Source of the DNA: NBML01 sp029939535 | Lineage (GTDB): Bacteria; Desulfobacterota; Desulfobacteria; Desulfobacterales; Desulfobacteraceae | DNA: 18,740 nt | NCBI GenBank assembly: GCA_029939535.1 | Contig: JAOZST010000068.1 | Coordinates: forward strand, 1-18,740 | Reading direction: 5' to 3' | Part shown: piece after piece, positions 7,128-15,553 of the stretch | How positions within the stretch are numbered: the stretch's first letter is position 1 | Layout of the letters: each line of letters opens with the position of its first letter | Made by a program: the position numbers and the translations under genes | The notes under the pieces: generated by a model | What the model saw: the letters and a program-made list of their open reading frames with translations, nothing else | What the model was told of the DNA's origin: nothing | Database searches by the model: none

Positions 7128-8367
7128 GATTATTCTTTTTTATATTGAGTCTGTACAGGGGATCTCCCACCAGGACCATTTTCCAGGACAAAAAGGGCAG
7201 GCTGACCAGGTATGACTCTGCAAGAGTCAGATAGCCTTCCGTAAGGAAATTGAAAAAGATTTCAGGCACTGGAAATGCCTGGACATAGGGTTCGCCCACC
7301 GGTCCGATTGTTGCGGCAATTCCATTGTCCAGCATTTTTTTGCACCAGACCTGGCTGGTTTCCCCTTTCAGAGTGGCGCATTCGCTGCTGGCAATATGAA
7401 ATCCCACAGACCCCTTGGTCCATTGAAAGGAATCAATATATCTGGCAAGGCTGTACCAGCCGCAGTACAATGCTGCATTGGGGCAGTCTCCAGTCCCGAA
7501 AAGATCACTGGTCTCATTGAGGATCACAGGAAGTATTTTATTTTTTTTATGGAACCGGGCTGTTTTATGGATGGACTGGTCGTAAAAACCATATCCAGCA
7601 AGCTTTTTATCTCCCGGGTCTTTCCACCGGGCATCAAAATATGCAATGCCTTCAAGACCTTCCCTTTCCGCCTCAATGCTGTCATCAATGATCCGTTTGA
7701 CAATCTCTGGCGAGGCAGCATCCAGGCGGCTGGTCATTATGACATTGGATTTGGGAATTTTCGGGGTCTGGCCCTTGAACCCAAGGTAAAAGGGGTTGGG
7801 CTGCCACATTTTTAATTCATAAGTTTTTTCTTTTATAAGGGCAAGTTCCGAGTCAAAGGAGGCGGTTCTGTCAAGATTCCTTTTAAAACTGGTGATCTCT
7901 TTGTTTATGCGGTTACGTTCTTTTTTGGCAGCCTTTTGGGCTGACTCATCAAGGATCGTTTCATCAATTAACTTCTCCTGGATAGCTTTTTTTTCATGGT
8001 TGAGCTGATTCAGCTTTTTTGTTTCCTGGTCTGAATGTTTAGGTCCTGTGATGCGCAGGGGAACACCAAACATGGTAACCATGGCCCGGATATGTGGATT
8101 CTCTTCAAGGAAACGGCTGATGGGGGGAATGGCCTTGGTCTCATATTCCTCCCTTGTACAGGTTTCCTTGTCTGTAATCCACAGCAGCACCAGGTTTTCA
8201 CGGGGGATATTGCGTTTTTTCATATAATAGGATGCAAGGCCGGGGCTTTTTGCAGCATTTTTATTGGCAATGACCAGTACTTCATCAGGGGTCAGGGCCC
8301 AGGCACCCGGGATAAAAAATGGCAATGCCATGAAGGCTGCGATTATCCAGGATAGTAAGGCTTTCAT
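7120..8367 (-). CDS. TIGR03790-type secreted protein of unknown function
   Basis: Protein of 415 aa with an N-terminal signal peptide (MKALLSWIIAAF...GAWA, about 24 residues), so likely exported. The mature part begins LTPDEVLVIANKNAAKSPGLASYYMKKRNIP, seen here as the PDEVLVIAN...S..LA.YYM..R.IP pattern that opens TIGR03790-family proteins. Later TMFGVPLRI and GSVGFHIASSECATL support the same call. A charged, coiled-coil-like insert (about residues 95-155) splits the domain. The family has no established function. An in-frame ATG at 8406 would add 13 residues and overlap coaX by 32 bases; 8367 is preferred because it begins the signal peptide directly and lies 7 bases after the coaX stop. It overlaps the MATE gene by 8 bases, so the two are probably translated together. 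Confidence 0.75.
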   Translation of the reverse strand: MKALLSWIIAAFMALPFFIPGAWALTPDEVLVIANKNAAKSPGLASYYMKKRNIPRENLVLLWITDKETCTREEYETKAIPPISRFLEENPHIRAMVTMFGVPLRITGPKHSDQETKKLNQLNHEKKAIQEKLIDETILDESAQKAAKKERNRINKEITSFKRNLDRTASFDSELALIKEKTYELKMWQPNPFYLGFKGQTPKIPKSNVIMTSRLDAASPEIVKRIIDDSIEAEREGLEGIAYFDARWKDPGDKKLAGYGFYDQSIHKTARFHKKNKILPVILNETSDLFGTGDCPNAALYCGWYSLARYIDSFQWTKGSVGFHIASSECATLKGETSQVWCKKMLDNGIAATIGPVGEPYVQAFPVPEIFFNFLTEGYLTLAESYLVSLPFLSWKMVLVGDPLYRLNIKKNNLD

Positions 8368-8374
8368 GACAGGG

Positions 8375-9142
8375 TTAAATTTCCCGGCTGATGATGCGCA
8401 GCCCATCCAGGGTCAGGGACTGATCCACGGCTTCAATGGACAGTGAAACACCTGCAATGAGTGGAGCCAGTCCTCCTGTGGCAATTATTTTGGCTTCTGC
8501 ACCCATTTCCGTTTTCATCCTTGCAACCATTCCATCCACCATAGCAGCATTACCATAAATGATCCCGGATTTAATACTTTCTATGGTGTCATCGCCTATA
8601 ACCTTTCCCGGTGCCTTGAAAATTTCAACCCTGGGAAGCTTGGAAGCCCTATGGAAAAGGGCTTCAGATGAAATCATCACACCGGGGCAGATGGCTCCCC
8701 CCAGGTATTCTCCTTTTTCTGAGATCACATCAAAGGTGGTGGCAGTTCCAAAATCAATGATGATAAGTGCTGATTTATATTTTTCATAGGCTGCAACGGC
8801 ATTGACAATTCGGTCTGCCCCAACTTCATTGGGATTGCTGTAAAGGATGGGCATCAGCTTTTTTACCGAGGCCGCATTGATCCACAGAGGAGTTAATTTC
8901 AGGTAGCGTTCACAAAAGGCGTTTAAAATACGGACTGAAGAGGGAACAACCGAGGAAATAACTACTTTTTTGATGGTAACAGGGTTAATCTTTCTGTCGG
9001 AAAACAGAGCATTGGCCAGCACATTAAACTCATCTGCCGTGCTGTCCCGGACCGTGCGGATTCGCCAGTCTTCTCTGAGAATTTCCTTGTCATAGACACC
9101 TATAACTGTGTTGGTATTGCCCACATCAATGACCAATAGCAT
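8375..9142 (-). CDS. coaX: type III pantothenate kinase
   Basis: Cytoplasmic enzyme that phosphorylates pantothenate with ATP, the first step of coenzyme A synthesis. At 255 aa it has normal CoaX length. It shows the ASKHA-fold phosphate motif DVGNTNT (residues 6-12, with D6), the pantothenate-site motif GADRIVNA (108-115), IDFGTATTFDV (129-139, second phosphate motif), GGAICPG (148-154) and TGGLAP near the C-terminus. The start has a strong AAAGGAG site 6 bases upstream. It lies 11 bases after the YbbR gene and 7 bases before the TIGR03790-type gene. Type III enzymes are not inhibited by CoA and require a monovalent cation (family knowledge). Confidence 0.96.
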   Translation of the reverse strand: MLLVIDVGNTNTVIGVYDKEILREDWRIRTVRDSTADEFNVLANALFSDRKINPVTIKKVVISSVVPSSVRILNAFCERYLKLTPLWINAASVKKLMPILYSNPNEVGADRIVNAVAAYEKYKSALIIIDFGTATTFDVISEKGEYLGGAICPGVMISSEALFHRASKLPRVEIFKAPGKVIGDDTIESIKSGIIYGNAAMVDGMVARMKTEMGAEAKIIATGGLAPLIAGVSLSIEAVDQSLTLDGLRIISREI

Positions 9143-9153
9143 TCTTGTCTCCT

Positions 9154-10110
9154 TTATTCAATTTTCACGGTAAATACCTGGGGATCAGCCCCTGTCATTA
9201 TCAGGTCTACGGGTATATTTATATAAGCATGCCTGGCATATACCCCTGTTTTCAGATCTTTTAGATCCATAAAGGCATATATGTCATCCACAATGGCTTT
9301 GTTCCCCAATTTGTCAAAGGGTCCTTTTATCTCAATTGTAATGACAGGAGGTTCAATTTTTATATTGGAGGAACTATTCCAGATCTGGATGGGAAGATCC
9401 ACAATGGTTTTTGTTACCATCTGCTGCTGGATCGGGACAGTCACCAGGAACATGGTAGTGGAAGAAGAATAGAGCAGGGGATTTTCCAGGTCCAGGGGTA
9501 TTTTTTTTTTAAAATTTTCTCCAGCACCTGTTATATCAATGGGTTTTGTCTTTAATTGAGTAATGCTGTTGATCAAAGACTCGGCTCCGGTAAGTTCAAC
9601 AGAACCAGGCTCACATGCCGGCTCCAGGGCCAGATGCCCTTTGGCTGGTTTTCCCACATAAGGAACAGTTATTTTAAAGGTTTTGGTTATCTTTTTTTCC
9701 AGGCGCACGCTCAGGTAGGAGGGATTAATATCCAGGATTTTAATGGCTGGATCCATTGGTATTCTGGTTTTGTCCACGGGCAGCACATAGGAGCCGGGTC
9801 CTATGGAGTTTGAATCCCCTGCCGGGTCAAATGCAAGGTCAGTATACAGGTCAGCTGGATACAATATGGTCTTTTTATTGATCATTTCAATGAGACTTGG
9901 ATTGGCCTGGACCCTGATTTCAATTTTATCTGTGTGGTGATAGGTCAAGACCATGTCTTGGGGTATGTTTGAAAAATCTACAGGCAGGAGAAGATCTGTT
10001 TCAACCGGCTCAATGGTACAGCTGAAAATGGTACAGCTGAACAGGAAAAGCAAAAAAAAACTGAAAATAGTATTTTGAAGATTTTTCAGATCAGGCATTC
10101 CTGATGGCAT
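9154..10110 (-). CDS. YbbR/CdaR-domain protein, lipoprotein-like
   Basis: Envelope protein of about 318 aa. A short hydrophobic N-terminus (IFSFFLLFLFSCTIFSC) carries one or two cysteines placed as in a lipobox, although F at -2 is unusual; it may be a lipoprotein or a single-helix anchored protein. The rest is three or so YbbR-like beta repeats, clearest at EPGSVELTGAESLINSI...KTKPIDITG, with further units near residues 40-140 and 225-318. In other bacteria YbbR/CdaR proteins bind and regulate the diadenylate cyclase CdaA, normally encoded directly upstream. Here the upstream neighbour is folP, which it overlaps, and no cyclase gene lies between. Possible starts are ATG 10110 (used), TTG 10113 and ATG 10098; none has a strong ribosome site, so coupling to folP is likely. 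Confidence 0.82.
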   Translation of the reverse strand: MPSGMPDLKNLQNTIFSFFLLFLFSCTIFSCTIEPVETDLLLPVDFSNIPQDMVLTYHHTDKIEIRVQANPSLIEMINKKTILYPADLYTDLAFDPAGDSNSIGPGSYVLPVDKTRIPMDPAIKILDINPSYLSVRLEKKITKTFKITVPYVGKPAKGHLALEPACEPGSVELTGAESLINSITQLKTKPIDITGAGENFKKKIPLDLENPLLYSSSTTMFLVTVPIQQQMVTKTIVDLPIQIWNSSSNIKIEPPVITIEIKGPFDKLGNKAIVDDIYAFMDLKDLKTGVYARHAYINIPVDLIMTGADPQVFTVKIE

Positions 10111-10957
10111 CAATAATGTGGGTAAAAGAAATCATTCTTTCAACGTCATGGACCCTGACAATATGGGCACCCCTTAAGATAGATGCGGCCGCCGCAGCCA
10201 GGGTTCCGTATTCCATCTTGACGTTGTCCAGATCAATTGAAGTTTTTTCTTTTTTGCTCAGGGTCTTCTGAATAAATGATTTCCGGGAAGGTCCCATTAA
10301 AACCGGGAATCCAAGGTCAATTATCTGTTTCAGATGATTGATCAGCACCAGGTTGTGTTCAACGGTTTTGCCAAAGCCGATTCCGGGATCCAGGATGATC
10401 ATTTCCCTGGCAATCCCTTTCTCCATGGCAAACTGGGTCCTGGCACTAAGATAGTCCCTGATTTCGCCCATGAGATCGTCATAATCCGGGTTGATCTGCA
10501 TGTTTTCCGGGGTACCCTTCATGTGCATGAGCACACAGGGCACATTCTTTTGAGCAGCAAGATCTGCCATGGCAGGATCTTTTTCAAAGGCAGAAATATC
10601 ATTAATCATGGTGGCCCCGGCATTGAGAGCAGCCCGGGCCACATTGGATTTTACCGTGTCAATGGAAATGGGTATGTTAATTTTTTTGACAAGGGCTTCA
10701 ATTACCGGAATGACCCGGTCCAGTTCTTCCTGTTCAGACACTGATCCTGAAAAAGGTCTGGAGGATTCTCCTCCAATATCCAGGATATGGGCACCGGCCC
10801 TGGCCAAGTTGAGACCCTGGATAACAGCTGTTTCAAGGGTGTCAAACCTTCCCCCGTCGGAAAAAGAATCCGGAGTGGTGTTTAAAACCCCCATTATGCA
10901 GGTTTCAGATCCAAGTGCAAGACAAAACCTGTCAAATTCAAGGGTATAGTTCTGCAT
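10091..10957 (-). CDS. folP: dihydropteroate synthase
   Basis: Cytoplasmic folate-pathway enzyme joining 6-hydroxymethyl-7,8-dihydropterin pyrophosphate to p-aminobenzoate; the sulfonamide target. At 288 aa it has normal length. All main loops are visible: MGVLNTTPDSFSDGG (residues 22-36), DIGGESSRP (60-68), IDTVKSNVA, NDISAF, VLMHMKGTPENMQ, ILDPGIGFGKT, GPSRKSF and a closing VRVHDV. An AAAGGGA site lies 6 bases before the ATG. With the spurious gap removed, the ftsH stop is 11 bases upstream, so ftsH and folP form one transcription unit. Its end overlaps the YbbR gene. Confidence 0.97.
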   Translation of the reverse strand: MQNYTLEFDRFCLALGSETCIMGVLNTTPDSFSDGGRFDTLETAVIQGLNLARAGAHILDIGGESSRPFSGSVSEQEELDRVIPVIEALVKKINIPISIDTVKSNVARAALNAGATMINDISAFEKDPAMADLAAQKNVPCVLMHMKGTPENMQINPDYDDLMGEIRDYLSARTQFAMEKGIAREMIILDPGIGFGKTVEHNLVLINHLKQIIDLGFPVLMGPSRKSFIQKTLSKKEKTSIDLDNVKMEYGTLAAAAASILRGAHIVRVHDVERMISFTHIIDAIRNA

Positions 10958-10968
10958 GGAAAATCCCT

Positions 10969-13106
10969 TTATTTCTTGTCTTTGGATTCATNNNNNNNNN
11001 NNNNNNNNNNNNNNNNNNNNNNNNNNNNNNNNNNNNNNNNNNNNNNNNNNNNNNNNNNNNNNNNNNNNNNNNNNNNNNNNNNNNNNNNNNNTCTTTGGAT
11101 TCATTTCGGGAATCCTGGCCTTTTGGACCTTTATCATCCTGAGCAGTATCCTCTGGCCCAGTATCTTTCTGGCCTGAATCATGGTCTGTTCCGTTATCCG
11201 GCTCATTCTTCACCCGGGTTTCTTCTGCATCATCTGCCTGGTTGGCCTCTGTATTCTCTTTTGAATTTTCTGAATCGGTTCTGATATTTTTCCTGCCGAA
11301 AAAATCAAAGTCAGGCCGCAGTTCAGCAATCAGTTCATCCAGTTCCGGCCCCAGGACAGTTTCTTTTTCAATTAACAAATCAGTAAGGGCATGGAGCAGT
11401 TCAATGTTTTCTTCCAGAACCTTTTTGGCGCTCTGGTAGGCCCTGTCAATGATCATGGCAACCTCGGCATCTATTTTCTGGGCAGTTGCCTCGGAATAAG
11501 ATTTTGCCTGGGTCATCTCCCTGCCGATGAATATATTGTCATCATGGTCTTCATAGGAAAGGGGAGCCAGATTGTCGCTCATGCCGAAACTTCTCACCAT
11601 GTGATTGGCCAGTTTGGTGGCCTGCTTGATATCATTGGATGCACCTGTGCTGATTCGTTTGAAGATAATTTCTTCTGCAACCCGGCCACCAAAGGCAATG
11701 GCCAGTTCATTTTCCAGCTGATCCTTGTATTTGAAATCCCCTTCTTCGGGTAGGAACCAGGTCACACCGGCTGCCCTTCCCCTTGGAATTATAGTGATCT
11801 TGTTGACCGCATCTGTAAAGGGCAGAAACCTTGCCACCAGAGCATGACCTCCTTCGTGGTAGGCGGTTGTCTTTTTGTCGTCTTCCTTGATGACTTTGGA
11901 TTTTCTTTCAAGGCCCATATAAACTTTGTCCTTGGAATCTTCAAAATCCTGCATGGTCAGTTTTTCATGGTTACGCTTGGCTGCCAGGAGGGCTGCCTCG
12001 TTAACCAGATTTTCAAGGTCTGCACCTGAAAATCCAGGGGTACCCTTTGCCAGAATTGATGTATCCACATCATTGGCCAGGGGGGTTTTTTTCATGTGAA
12101 CCAGTAAAATACCTTCCCTGCCTTTTATATCCGGCATGTCCACCACAACCTGCCGGTCAAACCGTCCCGGTCTCAACAGTGCAGGGTCCAGAACATCAGC
12201 GCGGTTGGTGGCTGCCATGAGAATAACCCCTTCATTGGATTCAAACCCGTCCATTTCCACCAAAAGCTGGTTTAGAGTCTGCTCTCGCTCATCATGACCT
12301 CCTCCCAGGCCAGCTCCCCTCTGGCGGCCTACTGCATCAATTTCATCAATGAATATTATACAGGGCGCATTTTTCTTTCCCTGGGCAAACAGATCCCTTA
12401 CCCGGGAAGCTCCCACACCCACAAACATTTCAACAAAGTCTGATCCGGAAATAGTGAAAAAAGGAACCCCTGCTTCCCCGGCCACTGCCTTGGACAGAAG
12501 AGTTTTACCGGTGCCTGGATTTCCCACCAGAAGAACGCCTTTGGGAATACGACCACCCAGACGGGTGTATTTATCCGGGTTCTTTAAAAAATCTACCACC
12601 TCGGTGAGTTCTTCCTTGGCTTCATCTATGCCCTCTACATTGGCAAAGGTGACCTTTTCTCCCTTGTCATCAATGAGACGGGCACGGCTTTTCCCAAAGG
12701 ACATGGCCTTACCTCCACCCCCGCCACCCTGCATCTGGCGCATGAAGAAAATCCATACACCTATGAGGACAATCATGGGAAGCCAGGATACCACAATGGA
12801 CATCAGCCATGATGATTCTGACAGGGGCTTGGCATTGATAGCGACACCACTGGTTCTCAATAGGTTGATGAGATCTCCGTCATTGGGAGCAAAACTTTTA
12901 AATTTGGTGCCATTGCTGTCAGTGACATATAGATTCTGTCCCTGGATCACCACATCCTGAATTCGACCATCTTCCACCAGGGATAAGAATTCAGAATAAC
13001 CAAGCTCAGCCTGTCCAACCTGCTGCTGGTTAAAAATATTGTATAGCATGACCATCATTAGGACGATCACCAGCCACAGGGAGATGTTCTTATAAAATTG
13101 ATTCAA
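10969..13106 (-). CDS. ftsH: ATP-dependent zinc metalloprotease FtsH (interrupted by a sequence gap)
   Basis: Membrane-anchored AAA+ protease that degrades membrane and short-lived cytosolic proteins. Two N-terminal helices (about residues 8-25 and 101-122) flank a periplasmic segment. Walker A GNPGTGKT is at 195-202, Walker B IIFIDEID at 250-257, the second region of homology at 298-319, the zinc site HEGGH at 417-421 and the third ligand at D492. The start is a TTG with GAGG 7 bases upstream, giving MNQFYKN; extending to an ATG at 13172 adds 22 residues atypical of the family and crosses a hairpin. The C-terminus is a hydrophilic tail of about 65 residues rich in D, E, N and K. Removing 100 N plus a duplicated 13 bases leaves 2025 bases, exactly 675 codons, ending ...NESKDKK-stop (674 aa). 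Confidence 0.95.
10979..11104. other. 100-N assembly gap flanked by identical 13-base contig ends
   Basis: Positions 10992-11091 are N. The 13 bases before it (10979-10991) and after it (11092-11104) are both TCTTTGGATTCAT, reaching exactly to each gap edge. This is what two overlapping contig ends scaffolded with a default gap look like. Joining them on the overlap keeps the ftsH frame open to a natural stop, so the true gap length is probably zero. Confidence 0.85.
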
Positions 13107-13164
13107 AGTTATTCCTCTCTTTACCGATGCATATGATTTCAATAAAACTGAACTTAGCAAGCTT

Positions 13165-13207
13165 TCAGGCATTAGCTGTTAGCTAAAGCCTGATGACTAA
13201 CAGCTAA
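13165..13207. repeat. two mutually exclusive hairpins between tilS and ftsH
   Basis: Hairpin A (13165-13193): TCAGGC-A-TTAGCT, loop GTT, AGCTAA-A-GCCTGA, 12 paired bases with one A/A mismatch. Hairpin B (13172-13207): TTAGCTGTTAG with CTAACAGCTAA, 11 perfect pairs and a 14-base loop. They share the segment 13172-13182, so only one can form at a time. No U-tract follows on the minus strand, so this is not an evident intrinsic terminator. It may be a REP-like intergenic repeat or a leader switch for ftsH. The rest of 13107-13222 shows only the ftsH ribosome site. Confidence 0.7.
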
Positions 13208-13222
13208 ATACAAATTCCTAAA

Positions 13223-14368
13223 CTATGGAATTATATATAAACATAAAATTTGAATATACAAGGAATACAGGGAAAAGTTTTCAGGTTTTTCCCCTGATTT
13301 TTTCTTTATATCCATCTGTAATTGTTTTTGATTTTTGCCAAGTTCCCTTAGGGACAGGCTTTCTTTTTTAAAATAGAGCATGTCCCTGTTTTTGTAAACC
13401 CTTATTCTGCCTGGCATATCAAGGCTCTTGCCCGATTCTGCCCTGGTTAATATAAGTATGTCCTGTATATGGGTAAGTGTAATTCGTTTCAGGTCTTTTT
13501 TAACCCAGGCAATGGCCTGTCGCAGGACCCGGTTGACAAGGGCGGGGTGGTTGGATGTCAATTCCTTTATGGACAGAGCAATAAGGGTTTTGTCCTTTTT
13601 GATTGTGCATGCATGAAAAATTTGATCAGCCTGGCCTGTCAAATAATCATCTTCAATGCCCAGTATATGACTGAGACGGTCCAGACAGGATTTTGTTTCA
13701 GGGTTAAAATTCTGTTCAAGAATCGGGATCAAGCTGTGGCGGATTTTATTCCGCACATAGGATTGGTCTGTGTTGGAAGAATCCACAACAAAGTCCTGGT
13801 GTTTTTCTTTTAAAAAAGCAAGTATCCTGGATTTAGGCATCTGGATCAGAGGGCGGATGAATTTATTTCCCCGCATGGGGGGAATCCCGCACAAACCCCT
13901 TACACCTGATCCCCGCAGGATATTCATGAGAACCAGTTCTGCATTGTCATCCTGGTTGTGGCCAGTGGCGATTTTTGCAAATCCATAGATTTTTGCAGTG
14001 TCTTTAAAAAATTTATACCGGGCATTTCGGCCTGCTTCTTCAATGGATAGTTGTTCGTCTGTTGCCTTTGCATGAATATCCATTTTTTTTAAAAAAAAAG
14101 GCAGGTTAAAATCTTGAGCAAGATTCCTGACAAAAATTTCATCCCGTATGGATTCTTCCCCCCGGAGACCATGGTTCAAATGGGCTATGCCAATATTATA
14201 GTTATGGGGAGTATCAATGTTATGGGTTTTTTGCAGGTCCATGAGAACCCGTACCAGGGCAATGGAATCCGGACCGCCGGAAACACCCACCAGGATAGTC
14301 TCTTTTCCCCTGATCATATTAAATTGGGAAATGGTTTCTTTTACGTCCCTGATAAAGTGATGATCCAT
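13223..14368 (-). CDS. tilS: tRNA(Ile)-lysidine synthetase
   Basis: Cytoplasmic enzyme that uses ATP and lysine to convert the wobble C of the tRNA-Ile CAU anticodon to lysidine, allowing AUA decoding. It has 381 aa. The PP-loop SGGPDS is at residues 30-35, followed by HLNHGLRGEES, ATGHNQDDNAE, NILRGSGVRGLCGIPP, RPLIQMPK and DSSNTDQSYVRNKIRHSLIP, all family signatures. The start at 14368 is the only one that keeps the N-terminus after the gap; an AAGGAG lies a somewhat long 13 bases upstream. The C-terminal substrate-binding region looks reduced: after YFKKESLSLR the last 40 or so residues are Lys-rich and then hydrophobic (YIQILCLYIIP) and do not resemble the usual TilS C-terminal domain. 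The catalytic core is intact. Confidence 0.94.
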   Translation of the reverse strand: MDHHFIRDVKETISQFNMIRGKETILVGVSGGPDSIALVRVLMDLQKTHNIDTPHNYNIGIAHLNHGLRGEESIRDEIFVRNLAQDFNLPFFLKKMDIHAKATDEQLSIEEAGRNARYKFFKDTAKIYGFAKIATGHNQDDNAELVLMNILRGSGVRGLCGIPPMRGNKFIRPLIQMPKSRILAFLKEKHQDFVVDSSNTDQSYVRNKIRHSLIPILEQNFNPETKSCLDRLSHILGIEDDYLTGQADQIFHACTIKKDKTLIALSIKELTSNHPALVNRVLRQAIAWVKKDLKRITLTHIQDILILTRAESGKSLDMPGRIRVYKNRDMLYFKKESLSLRELGKNQKQLQMDIKKKSGEKPENFSLYSLYIQILCLYIIP

Positions 14369-14401
14369 GGCTTTGTTCTGGCTCCTTGTTTGATCTGATT
14401 G

Positions 14402-14501
14402 NNNNNNNNNNNNNNNNNNNNNNNNNNNNNNNNNNNNNNNNNNNNNNNNNNNNNNNNNNNNNNNNNNNNNNNNNNNNNNNNNNNNNNNNNNNNNNNNNNN
14501 N
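14402..14501. other. 100-N assembly gap between mqnD and tilS
   Basis: One hundred N. Unlike the other gap, the flanks (ending GATCTGATTG, beginning GGTCTATTCC) share no overlap longer than one base, so real sequence of unknown length is probably missing. It falls between the mqnD stop and the tilS start and could hide a small gene or a promoter. Confidence 0.9.
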
Positions 14502-14504
14502 GGT

Positions 14505-15404
14505 CTATTCCGGGCAGGCAAACAGGGGCAGGTCTCTCTTCTGCATCAGCCCGGCCTTTATGGCATAGTCAAAAAATCTGGTAACAGCCTGTTCCCCCCT
14601 GCCCTTGATTTCCCTGGAGAACTCATTGACGTAAAGTCCTATATGCTGCTGGATTACGCTATCCTCCATCTCCTGGGCATATTCTCGTATATATTCATCA
14701 CCCATGGCGGGGTGCAGGAAAGCATGGTCAATGCTCTCCCGGATCAAGGTCTGGATCTGACAGGCAAGATCCGGGTCCATATCCCTTTTTACAGCAATAC
14801 AGCCCAGGGGTATGGGAAGAGATGTCTTATCTTCCCACCATTGGCCCAGGTCTGCTCTCATCTCAAGGTTCATGTTCTGGTAAACAAACCTGCCTTCATG
14901 GATGATTACTCCAAAGTCTGCTTTTTTCTCAGTGACGGCCAGCATGATTTTTTCAAAGGCCATGGGAATGATAATGGTTTCAATTTCCGGAAAAAGATCA
15001 TCCATATAGAATTTGAATAAATGAAAGGCTGTTGTGCCCAGACCGGGGACAGCAATTATTTGTTTGTTTCTTTTTTTTTCCCTATTGGGAACCGGGCTGT
15101 CCATATTGTCGTCCATGGATCGTCCAGGCAGGGAGATTATTAATGGTCCGCACCCCATACCCAGGGCAGCCCCTGTTCGTAAAAGTGCATATTTATCCAG
15201 AACATGTCCAAGGGCTGCAAAGGAAAGTTTGGTAATATCGTAGATTCCCCTGGCTGCATTCTGGTTCAGGCTTTCCACATCTTCAAGAACAATGGAAAAA
15301 TTCAGTCCCCTTGTATGGATAAGGTTTTTGGCAATTCCCTTAAAGATAAAGGTGTCATTGGGACAGCTGGAATAGGCAAGGCAATATGATTTTTTTACTT
15401 TCAT
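14505..15404 (-). CDS. mqnD: 1,4-dihydroxy-6-naphthoate synthase (futalosine pathway)
   Basis: Cytoplasmic enzyme of menaquinone synthesis by the futalosine route, converting cyclic de-hypoxanthine futalosine to 1,4-dihydroxy-6-naphthoate. The protein has 299 aa and a periplasmic-binding-protein-like fold. Visible family marks are YSSCPNDTF (11-19), ITKLSFAALGHV (57-68), GMGCGPLI (82-89), IAVPGLGTTA (117-126), the IIHEGRF motif with the catalytic-type histidine (H169), and LPIPLGCIAVKRD. A 17-residue polar insert (about 97-113) precedes IAVPG. The ATG at 15404 has only a weak ribosome site. It is the first gene of the leftward block and is divergent from uvrA. Other mqn genes are not in the window. 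A related MqnA assignment was considered, but the SxCPNDTF and HEGRF motifs favour MqnD. Confidence 0.92.
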   Translation of the reverse strand: MKVKKSYCLAYSSCPNDTFIFKGIAKNLIHTRGLNFSIVLEDVESLNQNAARGIYDITKLSFAALGHVLDKYALLRTGAALGMGCGPLIISLPGRSMDDNMDSPVPNREKKRNKQIIAVPGLGTTAFHLFKFYMDDLFPEIETIIIPMAFEKIMLAVTEKKADFGVIIHEGRFVYQNMNLEMRADLGQWWEDKTSLPIPLGCIAVKRDMDPDLACQIQTLIRESIDHAFLHPAMGDEYIREYAQEMEDSVIQQHIGLYVNEFSREIKGRGEQAVTRFFDYAIKAGLMQKRDLPLFACPE

Positions 15405-15553
15405 GGGCTGTTAATATCAAATTTTCTAACTAAAATGCAATGCGAATCAGGGATTAAATTGAGATATTCCCTTGCTTTACTTTTGAAACCCCATGCTTAT
15501 GGTTTTTGAATAGTATAAAATTTAAAAGAGTTCAGGAGCAGTTCTAAAAAATC

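Noticed and set aside
10938..11206. Several frames reading through the N gap
   Set aside because: They exist only because N codons are not stops; the gap itself is judged spurious.
12349..12960. 203-residue plus-strand open frame opposite ftsH
   Set aside because: Antisense shadow of a strongly conserved ftsH region; the translation is low-complexity and resembles no family.
13107..13172. Longer FtsH starting at ATG 13172
   Set aside because: It adds 22 atypical residues, crosses the hairpin, and has no ribosome site as good as that of the TTG at 13106.
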